From the NCBI GenBank assembly GCA_947184155.2, contig CAMXCT020001802.1:325420-389419 (forward strand): a DNA stretch of 64,000 nucleotides, read 5' to 3'. Shown piece after piece: positions 9,018 to 19,592 of this stretch (the stretch's first letter is position 1; every line of letters begins with the position of its first letter). A model generated the notes under the pieces. It was given only the letters and a program-made list of their open reading frames with translations, was not told the DNA's origin and did not search any database. The position numbers and the translations under genes were made by a program. This DNA is from Cladocopium goreaui (Eukaryota; Sar; Dinophyceae; Suessiales; Symbiodiniaceae).

Positions 9018-11160
9018 CACATTAGTTGGTTCCTTTTTTGGCCATGGTCTGTGTTACCGGAGCTGGCCTCCGGTTGGACCTGCATCTTGATCCAACATGA
9101 ACCACCTTTTTTGGGGCTTCGTTGTGGCCACGAAGCAAAGGAGAATTGATCCTATGGCATTTGACACGAGAAAAGATCTAAAGGTCATTAAAGGTCCAAT
9201 CAATGAAGGGACCTTTTAGTTTTGTTTTTCTGAGGCCCTATGCTGGTAGCCCCTACTTCCAGTTCTTAGCTCCAAAATCACCAGGCTGCCAGGGGGACCA
9301 GTTGGGTATGGTTGGGTATGGCCCAAAAAATGGCATGTGTTGGCCATTCAGTAGGGAAGATGATGATAAGCCGTTGGATTTTTGGGTACACTATATCTGG
9401 TTGGTGGTTTGGAACATTTTTTATTTTTCCATTCAGTTGGGAATGTCATCATCCCAACTGACGAACTCCATCATTTTTCAGAGGGGTAGGTCAACCACCA
9501 AACTCAATTATTGTTGATAGATTCCTCCCTGGGATGGACAAAGATGCTACACTGACGGTCACTGCTGGTTGCCAAGATGTCACTGAAGCAGTGTCCTTTG
9601 CTTGCAAAATCCCACCAATCCATCTTGGCAGGTTGGGTTTTCAAAAGAAACCAGTAGATTCAGAATTCAATAACTTCTTCAGTTTCAAAAGAAAACCATC
9701 AACAAAGAATCCCTTCTTTAGTCCACCACACCATGGATGGGACGCACCAGGAGTGACTGGTGAGGCTGAGAGTGGTTGATCGCTTCGTGGATTGAAAAGA
9801 GTTCCAACACCAGCCGCTGTGGTGGATCCAAAGATGGCAGTTGGTACAGAGTTACACCACGGCAGGACACAACGTATGATAAGTGTGGCAACACTCCCGC
9901 AACACTGCAACTCTTTGGATGATCTTATGTTGTCCCAATGGCACTATTCATGCAGCTTTATCATGCTTTCCCGGCATCTGACATGGTCACATTCTCCCAG
10001 ATTTAAGAGAATCAATCCAGCGGAGTAGATTGGGCATCAATCCTCTCACAGAGTGCACAATAGGTCCATCCACGCGTCACAATCATGTCTTTCACTTTTG
10101 TATCTTGCAGGTGGTTCTTGTTCTGCCCAAACCACTGTTGTCACCTGGGATCACCATGGGATCCAATTTCATATCTCGAAGGTCACGCAGTTGTAGGTTG
10201 AGGTCCGAAGATTCCGCCCGCCGTTTTGCCGTTCCGCTCGGGAAGAAGCGTATCAGCATGGACAGAGGATGATGAGCCTGGAAAACTTCTACATAAAACA
10301 TCATTCAACAGCCGTACTTCAAAATTAAGTATGTTTGATTCTCAGAATTTCTTAGCCCATTTTCTTGTTGCACGTGGTACAGGGTACGAGATCGGTGACC
10401 CTTGATATACCTGAAACAAAAAGCAGTCGACATCGGTTATGTGTTGGGCCTCAGCCATAGGGCCCCAGTCCACAGCACACTGTGACACTGCGGCGTGTTG
10501 GCTTCACATTTTTTTGTGGAACCTTTGGCTTCGCATGCCATGTGTATCGTTTCCTCCTCTGAGGACTTAGCCCTGGGGGGATGGGTGGGCAAGGTTTGTA
10601 TAGCACCTGAAGCTGGGGGATTCAGCAAGTCCTACTTGTTACATGATTATGTGGGAAATGACCCCGGGCATTCTAGGATTCCAAGATCTCCTAATTATGT
10701 AGGGAAAAACCATCCACCTACCAGCTATCATTTCGTATGTACAGTATATGGCTGGTAGAGGATTCCGACCAAAGTTGGGTTCGTTGGGAAGATCTTCCAC
10801 TTCCCAACCATTTGGCCTGGGTAGATAGGCAAAGACTTGGTTTTGTTCATTCCAGCTGTGTCTCAAACTTGCAATTCCCAAAGAATCCTCAAGACAAAGC
10901 TAACAAAAATGGGAGCAACATCATGCAACATCATGCATTTTGAAACTGAACTCCAATCAATCACTATTTTACCCATAGGCCCATGGTGCTTCTCCAATGG
11001 AATGGTTTTGCCCAAGAACAAGGTACCTCCAAATCCAGTGGTTTATCATTGCAAAATTGCCAATTTGGGGTGTCCACCATTTCTGGATAAACCAGGATAA
11101 CCCCACATATTAAATTTTATTAAATATACAATCAATACGATTCCATATGGCATATATGGT
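9018..11160. other. intergenic region, no supported gene
   Basis: The open frames here are short, lack recognisable motifs and overlap on both strands. The segment holds one B-family MITE (9397-9502). Otherwise I see unstructured sequence between the retrotransposon and the PPR gene, and AT-rich sequence (11105-11160) directly before the PPR start. Confidence 0.6.
9397..9502. repeat. MITE family B, copy 1
   Basis: Begins CTGGTTGGTGGTTTGGAAC and ends with the complement-like CAACCACCAAAC. The interior has TCATCATCCCAACTGAC and TTTTTCAGAGGGGTAGG, shared with the copy at 22282-22400. Confidence 0.75.
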
Positions 11161-12687
11161 ATGCCACTGCTGTCACTACGTCTGCTAGAGTCAGAAGCGC
11201 CCAGAACTCACGCGCCAAGTGCCATGCTGCGTTGCACTCGCACCGTTCCCCTGACCTGGTATCGAAGGAGGTGGAAGCCCATCTCAAGTCAAGGAAAACG
11301 GCCAGCAAAGACGAAGAATTCAAAGTCAGAATTTGTCATCCCAAATCTTGAGAGACCGAACCTGACCAGAGAAAATTTTCAGGAGACTCTGAAGATGCTC
11401 GCGGAGAAGGGACAGCCTGAGTTGATCATTGAAGCGTTTGCTGTTGCGATCCAAAATCAGATCTTTGCTCTGAATGAACGGGACTTCACGGTTGGGATTT
11501 CGACTTGTGGAAGGTCAAAGCTGTGGCAAGATGCGTGCTGGCTCTTACACGAGATGCCTGAGGCTAGGACAAAGAAGAACGCTTTTGCCTACAATGCTGC
11601 CATCAGTGCTTGTCAGATGGGTGCTCAATCGCAGCAGGCATTGAATCTGTTTGATTCAATGCCGCAAGCCAAAGTGGCTCCAGATGTCATCAGCTACAAC
11701 GCTACCATGAGTGCTTGTGAGAAGGGTGGCCAGTGGCAACAGGCATTGGATCTGTTTGTTTCAATGCCCAAAGCCAAAGTGGCCCCAACCGTCATCAGCT
11801 ACAGCGCTGCCATCAGTGCTTGTGAGAAGGGCAGTGAATGGCAGCAGGGATTGAACTTGTTTGAGGGAATGCAGAAAGCCAAAGTGACCCCAAATGTCAT
11901 CAGCTACAACGCTGCCATCAGTGCTTCTGAGAAGGGCGGTGAGTGGCAGCAGGCATTGAATGTGTTTGAGGCAATGCTGAAGGCCAAAGTGGTCCCAGAT
12001 GTCATCAGCTACAGTGCTGCCATCAGTGCTTGTGAGAAGGGAGGTGAATGGCAGAAAGCATTGAAATTGTTTGAGGCAATGTTGAAAGCCACGGTGGCCG
12101 CAAATGTCTTCAGCTACAACGCTACTATCAGTGCTTGCGAGAAGGGTGGTCAATGGCAACAGGCATTGAATTTGTTTGAGGAAATGCCGAAAGCCACAGT
12201 TGCTGCAGATGTCATCAGCTACAGTGCTACCATCAGTGCTTGTGAGAAGGGCGGTCAATGGCAGCAGGCATTGAACTTGTTTGAGGCCTTGCCTCGTGCA
12301 AAACTCTTGCCCAACATCGTCACCTACAATGCGTTGCTGGACTGCAGAGAAATCGGCTGCAGCAAAAGTCTTGGCGGACATATTTTCCAGCATGGTTTGC
12401 TGAGAATTCTGCGGGGATCATCAGTTTTTGAAGATTTGCAGGTCGATCTCCATGACCAGTCGGAAGGAGCAGCTCGACTGACACTGCAGTGGTGGTTGTC
12501 CACAACTGTCGCCAAGCGCCTGGAAGTCAGGGACAGGTTGGACTGCATCGTGGTCACTGGCTATGGCAAGTCACGGCAAGCCTGGGATAGGACGAACGTT
12601 CAAGCAGCTGCTTTGGACTTATTATTGAAGGGCTTGAAACTAGATGCGCAGATTCTCCGTGGGAACCTTGTCACTTTAAAGGATTGA
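11161..12687 (+). CDS. PPR-SMR protein, intronless, probably organelle-targeted
   Basis: The 508-residue product should bind single-stranded RNA sequence-specifically, as pentatricopeptide repeat proteins do in organelles. After a basic, Ser/Thr-rich N-terminus that could be a transit peptide (Met22 at 11224 is a possible alternative start), there is one divergent repeat (106-140) and seven nearly identical 35-residue repeats (141-385) with the phrase ISACEKGG(Q/E)WQQAL, plus the start of a further one. Residues about 428-505 match a small MutS-related (SMR) domain, with VDLHDQS and the TGYGKS loop. SMR domains can be nucleases; activity here is not shown. The gene has no intron, unlike those at 46.9-62 kb, which may indicate retroposition. 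A small inverted repeat with a T-rich loop (12688-12709) follows the stop. Confidence 0.9.
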   Translation: MPLLSLRLLESEAPRTHAPSAMLRCTRTVPLTWYRRRWKPISSQGKRPAKTKNSKSEFVIPNLERPNLTRENFQETLKMLAEKGQPELIIEAFAVAIQNQIFALNERDFTVGISTCGRSKLWQDACWLLHEMPEARTKKNAFAYNAAISACQMGAQSQQALNLFDSMPQAKVAPDVISYNATMSACEKGGQWQQALDLFVSMPKAKVAPTVISYSAAISACEKGSEWQQGLNLFEGMQKAKVTPNVISYNAAISASEKGGEWQQALNVFEAMLKAKVVPDVISYSAAISACEKGGEWQKALKLFEAMLKATVAANVFSYNATISACEKGGQWQQALNLFEEMPKATVAADVISYSATISACEKGGQWQQALNLFEALPRAKLLPNIVTYNALLDCREIGCSKSLGGHIFQHGLLRILRGSSVFEDLQVDLHDQSEGAARLTLQWWLSTTVAKRLEVRDRLDCIVVTGYGKSRQAWDRTNVQAAALDLLLKGLKLDAQILRGNLVTLKD

Positions 12688-13333
12688 CCGTTTTATTTTT
12701 TTTAACGGTTATTTTGTGTATTTTGTGTTTCTGGTAGGGTTCATAGCGGACTTTCAGTAGATAATGTTGTAGCAGACAAATTCAGAGTGTCAAGGACAGA
12801 TACAGCATGATACAGCTCTGTATCGTTAGCTAGCAGTTTTTTTCCAAGCATAGCAAACAACTATATCGTATAATATGATATATTATCATATTATCTAATT
12901 ATTATCATCGTCTTGTGGTCACAGCCGCCCCAAGCAAGAAAGGAACAAAGGAAGGATTGGACTGTCTCTGACAAAGAAAGACCTCAAGAAACTGCAGAGT
13001 GCTGGCACGATCTTTGGAAAAGCAACAAATGGATAAAAATGGTGTTTTTCGCCTGAGCAGCTGTCACGCGTCTAGGATGCTTCAGAAAAGATCCAACTAC
13101 TGTCTCTTTCTGGTTCAGGCGGCCAGATTTGGCTGTGGATCTAAGCCGGGGTCCTGCTTGTTGTGATCCTTCGGGCAAAGAATCTTTTGGATTTACCTGA
13201 CCTGGTGACGAGATCATTGTGCAATCTTTGAATTATCCAACATCATGCGAAAGGCATTTTATGTGGGACGTCTTTGGAGAATCGCGAGGTTGCACTCGGG
13301 ATAGCCCAGGAAGTTCAGTCTAATGGGGAGCTC
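12688..13333. other. spacer between PPR gene and satellite
   Basis: Contains a 6-bp stem with a T-rich loop right after the PPR stop and an AT-rich, partly palindromic stretch at about 12860-12910. No gene is supported. Confidence 0.6.
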
Positions 13334-14331
13334 ACATGTATATCACATGTATATCAAATGTATATCAAATGTATATCACATGTACATCAACTGTATATCA
13401 AATGTATATCACATGTACATCACATGTAAATCAAATGTATATCACATGTACATCACATGTATATCAAATGTATATCAAATGTATATCAAATGTATATCAC
13501 ATGTACATCAAATGTATATCAAATGTATATCAAATGTACATCACATGTATATCACATGTATATCACATGTACATCACATGTAAATCAAATGTATATCACA
13601 TGTACATCACATGTATATCAAATGTATATCAAATGTATATCACATGTACATCACATGTATATCACATGTATATCACATGTACATCACATGTAAATCAAAT
13701 GTATATCACATGTACATCACATGTATATCACATGTACATCACATGTATTTCAAATGTATATCAAATGTACATCACATGTATATGTACATAACATGTATAT
13801 CAAATGTACATAACATGTATATCAAATGTATATCACATGTACATGTACATCAAATGTACATCACATGTATATCACATGTATATCACATGTACATCACATG
13901 TATATCAAATGTACATCACATGTATTTCAAATGTATATCAAATGTACATCACATGTATATGTACATAACATGTATATCAAATGTACATAACATGTATATC
14001 AAATGTATATCACATGTACATGTACATCACATGTATATCACATGTATATCACATGTACATCACATGTATATCAAATGTACATCACATGTATATGTACATA
14101 GCATGTATATCAAATGTACATAACATGTATATCAAATGTATATCACATGTACATCACATGTATATCAAATGTATATCAAATGTACATCACATGTATATCA
14201 CATGTATATCAAATGTACATCACATGTATATCAAATGTATATCAAATGTACATCACATGTATATCACATGTATATCAAATGTACATCACATGTATATCAA
14301 ATGTATATCAAATGTACATCACATGTATATC
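13334..14331. repeat. 11-bp satellite array with higher-order structure
   Basis: About 90 tandem units of ATGTATATCAC and variants (third-last and middle positions change: ATGTACATCAC, ATGTATATCAA, ATGTAAATCAA). Higher-order repeats are visible: a block carrying ATGTATATGTACATAAC recurs at 13781 and 13955 (174 bp apart) and again near 14089, and the last part is three copies of a 66-bp block starting near 14161, 14227 and 14293. All three plus frames are open because the unit has no stop in any register. I treat these frames as an artefact of the repeat, not as proteins. Confidence 0.95.
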
Positions 14332-14570
14332 CTAGTATCAAAGAATTCAACCACAGTGAAATTCAACCAATGGAACTTGCTACTGAACCTAGAGATACGG
14401 CAGAACATGTTTTTAGAGATTGTTCGCAACCATCTTGAAGCAAGTCACAAGGTGGGATGGTCACACAAGTATAGAGCACCCAGCATTTCACGGCTATTTT
14501 GCTGAAAGGCTCATACCCCGACTCTCTTGTCAGTAGTGGGTTTGTCTCAAGATTCGGAACGCCAAGACAT

Positions 14571-14674
14571 TACCCTCTGGTAATTTAACATAACTATGGA
14601 AAATCACAATTTTTAATGGGAAAACTCACTATAAATGGCCATTTTCAATAGCTATGTTAAATTACCAGAGGGTA
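14571..14674. repeat. MITE family A, copy 1
   Basis: Starts TACCCTCTGGTAATTTAACA and ends with the matching TAAATTACCAGAGGGTA. Terminal inverted repeats of about 25 bp flank a core with GGAAAATCACAATTTTTAAT and a complementary GCCATTTTCAATAGC half. TA at both borders fits a TA target duplication. Confidence 0.85.
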
Positions 14675-14993
14675 GAACATGTTCGTGGTCTATCATCACA
14701 TTCCCGCATTTCATGGCCAGTTTGGAGGTGTCTCCACTGACAAAACCATGAAATCCTGCTTGGAAGTGCACTCCACGTAACCTCCCTGGGTTGCAGATCG
14801 AAGTACTGGGTGTTCAAACAGACCCATATACCCCATAGTGTCATAGCCAACTATGTGGACCATTTACTCTCAGTTTGGTTGTTTAGATTGTTTAGTATCC
14901 CATATAGTAACGCCCAAAGAGATAGAAACGTGATTTTTTTTTTCGGAGTTTACTAAAATCCGCCTTGTTTTATCCTTTTTTCAGGTTGCCATA

Positions 14994-15115
14994 TACCCTC
15001 TGGTAATTCAACAGAAGTACACAAGAAACACACCATGTTTTATAGGCAAAAAAACATCCAACTATGCTTGGGCCATTTCGAATGTTCCATGGCTGTGTCA
15101 AAGAACCAGAGGGTA
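14994..15115. repeat. MITE family A, diverged copy 2
   Basis: Only the ends are conserved: TACCCTCTGGTAATTCAACA at the left and CCAGAGGGTA at the right. The interior is unrelated or strongly diverged. Confidence 0.5.
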
Positions 15116-18100
15116 CGGTTGGTTCAGGACCGTGCCCAGAGCGCCCTGAGAGCTGTTGCGCAGTTTGCCAGCGTGGCTGGCCAGGTGGGACACATCTGGC
15201 AAATCAGTGGACCTTGGGGGTGTAGCATGTGTTCAGACAAACCCTATGAAGAAAAAGATGCTATATCTCACTGGATTGGTTTAAGGGAAAATCTACAGGA
15301 AATGATGGTTTTAACCATCAAATATAGGGCTTTCCTGTAAATTTTCCCATCATCCAATTCTATGAATATCCAAGAATCCAAGACTGGGGCGTGAACATGG
15401 GGTCCACTCCCAATCATCTTGAGAGGTTTTTTTGAGAGGTAACTCACCAGTGCTCCACTGGGGTTGGATTCGCCATGATGCACCAAAAGCATGAACCAAC
15501 CAGCCCAAGGAGGATCAAACATTGGATTTCTATCAGCTTAGTAGGGATTCATAGGGATTCAATGATCTAATGATCTATGATGAGAAACTCGATGTATGAA
15601 TATTGCACAGATACTGTGGACATTGTGCCAGTTCCTAGATGCTTTTCTGCGAAAAACCATGGCCACCTCATCAAAACTCTGCCAGGTCCAGCACGATGAG
15701 TTGCGATCCGCATCGCTGCAGGTACCTGGTCATTTGAAAAACCCTGCGACGACTCGGGAAGGTGAAGCAGTGTTCATCCATGGAACTAGCATAACCTTGA
15801 TAAACACTAATGTTCATCTCATGGAACTAGTGTTCATCTTATGCTAGTTCATCCATGTTCATCAATGGTCAATGGAAATGAAGGCTAAGCATGTTGGTCC
15901 ATTGAACGAGCATAAGATGGCTGAAAACAAACTTGAGCCCATTTTGAAACCCTGAAGATCATCCAAAACATCGACCAGAGGTATTTGAAGCTGGCAATGG
16001 AAACTCTTGATTTTTCAGAGGAAAACCAAGGTTGGAAACTTCATTACCAGAGGGTAGGTTTCTGCCGTTGAAACTTTTGCACACCTAGGACCTTCGACAG
16101 CTGGTGATCATGTTTCTTTTGCTGTTGCTGGTCAGTATATACTAGATATAAGATAAGATAAGGCAAATGATGTAGCATGTTCTTGGAAGGGTTTTCAAAA
16201 ACCAGTTCTGATTTCGGACATGAGGTTCATGAGCTGCAGGAATCCAAAGTAAAGACGGGGGATTGGGGCCGTCTCCTACAACCAGCGGAGGTGTATGACA
16301 GTGTATAGGTGCATGTATGCGGGCGCATAGAAGGTATTGACATAACACCATACACGGATGAAGTAAACGTGTGCGGGGGTAGATATGACAGTGATATGAT
16401 GTGTAATATATCTGTGGGAATATTGTGTGTAAGTATGTGTAAGTATCATCACTATCAGAGAATGCAGATTGTGATACTTCAATATAATTCATTATTCTAT
16501 GCTACCTGCTACGCCTCTCGGAATTCCCTAGACCCTGCGGTTTCTGTGCCCAAACTGCGGTTTCTGGGCCCGAAGAATCTAAGGTCGCACATGAGGCATT
16601 GGCGCAATGCGAGGCTGGGAGGAGTGTTGCTCTCCGGTAATGTAGTGGACCCAAGCATTACTGGTACCATACCATATTTTTTTTAAGAAATTGGGGTTCC
16701 GTAAAGCTAAACAAATCGGGTTTCTTGCGTTTACCTGATCCAATCTAGTTCTGGAAAATCCAGCAACATACGCATTCTTCGTAGGGATTCTGCCTTGCCA
16801 CCTTAGACTATTGCAAGGTCACAGCCGAGAAAAGGTGAATGCATCACCTATCAAGTGACAAAACATTGTTGTACAGGTTTTCAGCATTTTCGTTGCACCA
16901 AGTATGAAGATAATATTGATATGGGATGTCCCGAATTCGGTACCCACCATCACCTGTGGGTTTGCAGTGAAATATATTCTCGCACACTCACAGTACATAG
17001 AGTGTTTTGTTTTCCATGCTGGTATGACTTGCGGGACAATCCATTTCCAGAGTTTTTTGGATGTAATTAATAGCCAGGGATACTTTTTGTTGTACCACCT
17101 TGCAACCTGGCCAGCCTAAAATCCTATTCCTTTTAGTATCGCCGAAATGCATTTCATGTAATTAAACGTTCCCGCGATGAAAAGCACTTAAATGCCAGGA
17201 AAAGCACTTCTTTAGAGGGTATGGTATCCAATTTCACACCAATTTCATCCAATCTCAGTACTTTTGTTCAACCACCACACAACATAGTGGGTGATCTCTT
17301 GGCGATGTGTTTTCCGCGCCAGGCATATGGCCAGCGTTGCGTGGAGTTTTTGCTGACAGCCTTGAGACAAAGTACCAAGGCGCGTGGGGTGATCGAGGTT
17401 TTGGCTCCCAAGAGGTCCTATTTTTGTGGGATCTTTGGCAGTTCCCAACTGGGAGAAATCAGGAGAAACTCTTTTTTTTTGTTGGGCTTGGAACACCGAA
17501 TTCAAGGGGGGTTGGGCCATTGGGGTGTTGGAGTTATGATGTTTCCATATGCATCAATTCCAAATCAGATCCATACATGGTTGTGCAAGAGGACCTGATG
17601 TAAACCCTCTGAGGCCAACGCGAGTGCGGTGGAAGATGTGGTTTGGATGGTCTACAAGGTGGGGATGTGAGTTCTGTGCTTGCAAACAGTATGATTAAGG
17701 ACTGGAACGTATTTTCATGTTGGAGGTTTGACCAGTTTTTCAGCCTTCCATGGAATGATGGCTCAAGATGACGAGCAGACTTCAGGATGTTTGGAGATCA
17801 CTAGCCGGTAAAGCAACAACTGAATGGTTTCTGGTTTTGCTGCCAAGTAGACCAGCCCATAGGTCACAAAAAACATAAAATGGATTAAAATGGACTTGTC
17901 TGAAAATAGGATCCCGTACAATGACGACAATTAGTCCATTTTGGGCCAGATCAAAGCAGAGCCACACGGGGCCTAGCTCTCCAATCCCTTGGCTTTGGGT
18001 CACTTAGTATGGTGATGGGTCAACAGCCAACGGATGTCCTGGGTGAACGTGCCAATCAGAGCGAACTTTGGCTCAAGTTGTTTTGAAAACAGAAAACCAG

Positions 18101-18137
18101 ATGCTGTTCCAAGCAAATTTGATGGCTCCTTGATAGA

Positions 18138-19592
18138 ATGCTTCAAGTGCATGTAGCTTTGCCAAGTGGTCACAGTCAGAGCTTTTCAATTCCGCCGTCC
18201 TCCAAAGTAGGGGACTTGAAGATTTTGGTCAAGAAAGCCTTTGGACTGGGCTGTTTGAAACTTGCGACTGCAGAGGGGCACATCCTTGCTGACACCAATT
18301 TATTGTCAGATGATTTCCAGAATGGAGACCAACTCACAGTGATTGCACAGGAAGCACAGCTCGCGGCAACGCGAAGAGCCTTTGCCTTGTGGTCCTGTGG
18401 AGGTGACAGAATTGTTACTTGGGGCGACCCCGAGTGTGTTGGGAACATCTTCAAAATCCGGGATCAGATCCAGAACGTGCGGCAGGTTCAGGCAGGGCAT
18501 TATGCCTTTGCTGCCATCCTTGCCGATGGATCGGTCCTTACATGGGGCGATCCTGAACTGGGTGGCGACAGCTCTGGAGTCCAAGATCAGCTCAACGATG
18601 TGCAGCAGATTCAAGCCACAGAGAATGCATTTGCTGCAGTTCTGGCTGACGGATCTGTTGTTACATGGGGCGATCCAGACTGTGGAGGTGATAGCTCCGA
18701 TGTCCAAGATCGGCTCAAAGGCGTGCAGCATGTTCAGGCCACGCGCTATGCATTTGCTGCTATCTTGGATGATGGATCGGTTGTTGCGTGGGGCGGTCCC
18801 CAACAGAGCGCTGACAGCTCTGGAGTTCAAAGTCAACTCAGAAATGTTCAGCGAATTCAAGCCACAGACACCGCATTTGCAGCAATATTGGAAGATGGAT
18901 CGGTTGTCACATGGGGCAATCCACTTTCTGGTGGTGATAGCTCTGCAGTCCAAGCAAATCTCAAGAGTGTGCAGAAGATTCAGGCCGCGCACTACGGTGC
19001 ATTTGCTGCAGTTCTGGCTGACGGATCTGTTGTTACATGGGGCGATCCAGACTGTGGAGGTGATAGCTCTGATGTCCAGGATCAGCTCACAAGTGTTCAG
19101 CAGATTCAGGCCACCTGTAGTGCATTTGCCGCGCTTTTGGCTGATGAATCAGTTGTTGCCTGGGGCGATCCAGACTGTGGTGGTGACAGCTCTGAAGTTC
19201 AAGATCGGCTGACAGGTGTGCAGCAAATCCAGGCCACAACCAGCGCATTTGCTGCGGTTCTGGCCGATGGATCTCTTGTTACATGGGGCGATGCAGAATC
19301 TGGTGGTGATAGCTCCGAAGTTCAGGCTCAGCTCATCAATGTGCAGCAGGTTCAGGCAGGGCATTATGCCTTTGCTGCGATCCTTGCCGATGGCTCTGTT
19401 GTTGCCTGGGGCGATCCCGAATGGGGCGGTGACAGCTCTGAAGTCAACGATCAGCTGAAGAACGTGCGGAAGATCCAGGCCACAGAGGATGCATTTGCTG
19501 CAGTTCTGGCTGATGGATCGATTGTCGCATGGGGCAATCCATCTCAAGGTGGTGACATCTTTGACGTCCAAGATGAACTTGCAGAGTTTTAA
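18138..19592 (+). CDS. ubiquitin-like domain plus ten TWG repeats (RCC1-like), paralog 1
   Basis: The 484-residue product begins with a beta-grasp, ubiquitin-like region (about 1-72: a hydrophobic strand, an SSKVGDLKILVKKAFG helix, a GHILAD turn, and an NGDQLTVIA end). From about residue 80 there are ten 41-residue repeats of the form AFAA(I/V)LADGSVVTWGDP, then GGDSS, then VQDQL, then VQQIQA. The VTWG core is like the blade strand of RCC1 repeats, but the unit is shorter than the usual 50-60 residues. Many such genes exist in dinoflagellates; the function is unknown. A binding scaffold is my guess. The gene is a single open exon. A paralog with the same plan lies 23 kb downstream on the same strand. 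Confidence 0.85.
   Translation: MLQVHVALPSGHSQSFSIPPSSKVGDLKILVKKAFGLGCLKLATAEGHILADTNLLSDDFQNGDQLTVIAQEAQLAATRRAFALWSCGGDRIVTWGDPECVGNIFKIRDQIQNVRQVQAGHYAFAAILADGSVLTWGDPELGGDSSGVQDQLNDVQQIQATENAFAAVLADGSVVTWGDPDCGGDSSDVQDRLKGVQHVQATRYAFAAILDDGSVVAWGGPQQSADSSGVQSQLRNVQRIQATDTAFAAILEDGSVVTWGNPLSGGDSSAVQANLKSVQKIQAAHYGAFAAVLADGSVVTWGDPDCGGDSSDVQDQLTSVQQIQATCSAFAALLADESVVAWGDPDCGGDSSEVQDRLTGVQQIQATTSAFAAVLADGSLVTWGDAESGGDSSEVQAQLINVQQVQAGHYAFAAILADGSVVAWGDPEWGGDSSEVNDQLKNVRKIQATEDAFAAVLADGSIVAWGNPSQGGDIFDVQDELAEF

Larger units (their letters stand above)
14332..18137. other. intergenic region with MITE copies, no supported gene
   Basis: Holds MITE A copies at 14571-14674 and 14994-15115 and a lone A-family end at about 16043-16054. 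An imperfect inverted repeat of the ATGGAACTAGCATAA type lies at 15774-15860. The remaining open frames overlap on both strands and show no motifs. Confidence 0.6.

Noticed and set aside
8880..9100. 5' LTR and primer-binding site of the copia element
   Set aside because: No second LTR in the window to compare with and no clear tRNA complement seen, so borders cannot be set.
11761..12393. 210-residue minus-strand frame
   Set aside because: It is the antisense of the PPR repeats and repeats with their period.
12688..12711. Hairpin plus T-run resembling a bacterial terminator after the PPR gene
   Set aside because: The stem is 6 bp with T inside the loop and the genome is eukaryotic.
13334..14331. 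CRISPR-like array
   Set aside because: Units are contiguous 11-mers without unique spacers, and the DNA is eukaryotic.
13336..14505. Long open frames (100-174 residues) in the ATGTATATCAC array
   Set aside because: All three plus frames are open only because the repeat unit has no stop; the product would be a simple MYITCISNV repeat.
18066..18080. TTTGGCTCAAG, resembling the end of the dinoflagellate spliced leader
   Set aside because: Only the last bases match; the upstream CCGTAGCCA part is absent, so it is probably chance.
18343..19571. Long alternative frames over the TWG-repeat gene on both strands
   Set aside because: They are shadows produced by the repeat period; the ubiquitin-like start and conserved residues are in the frame from 18138.
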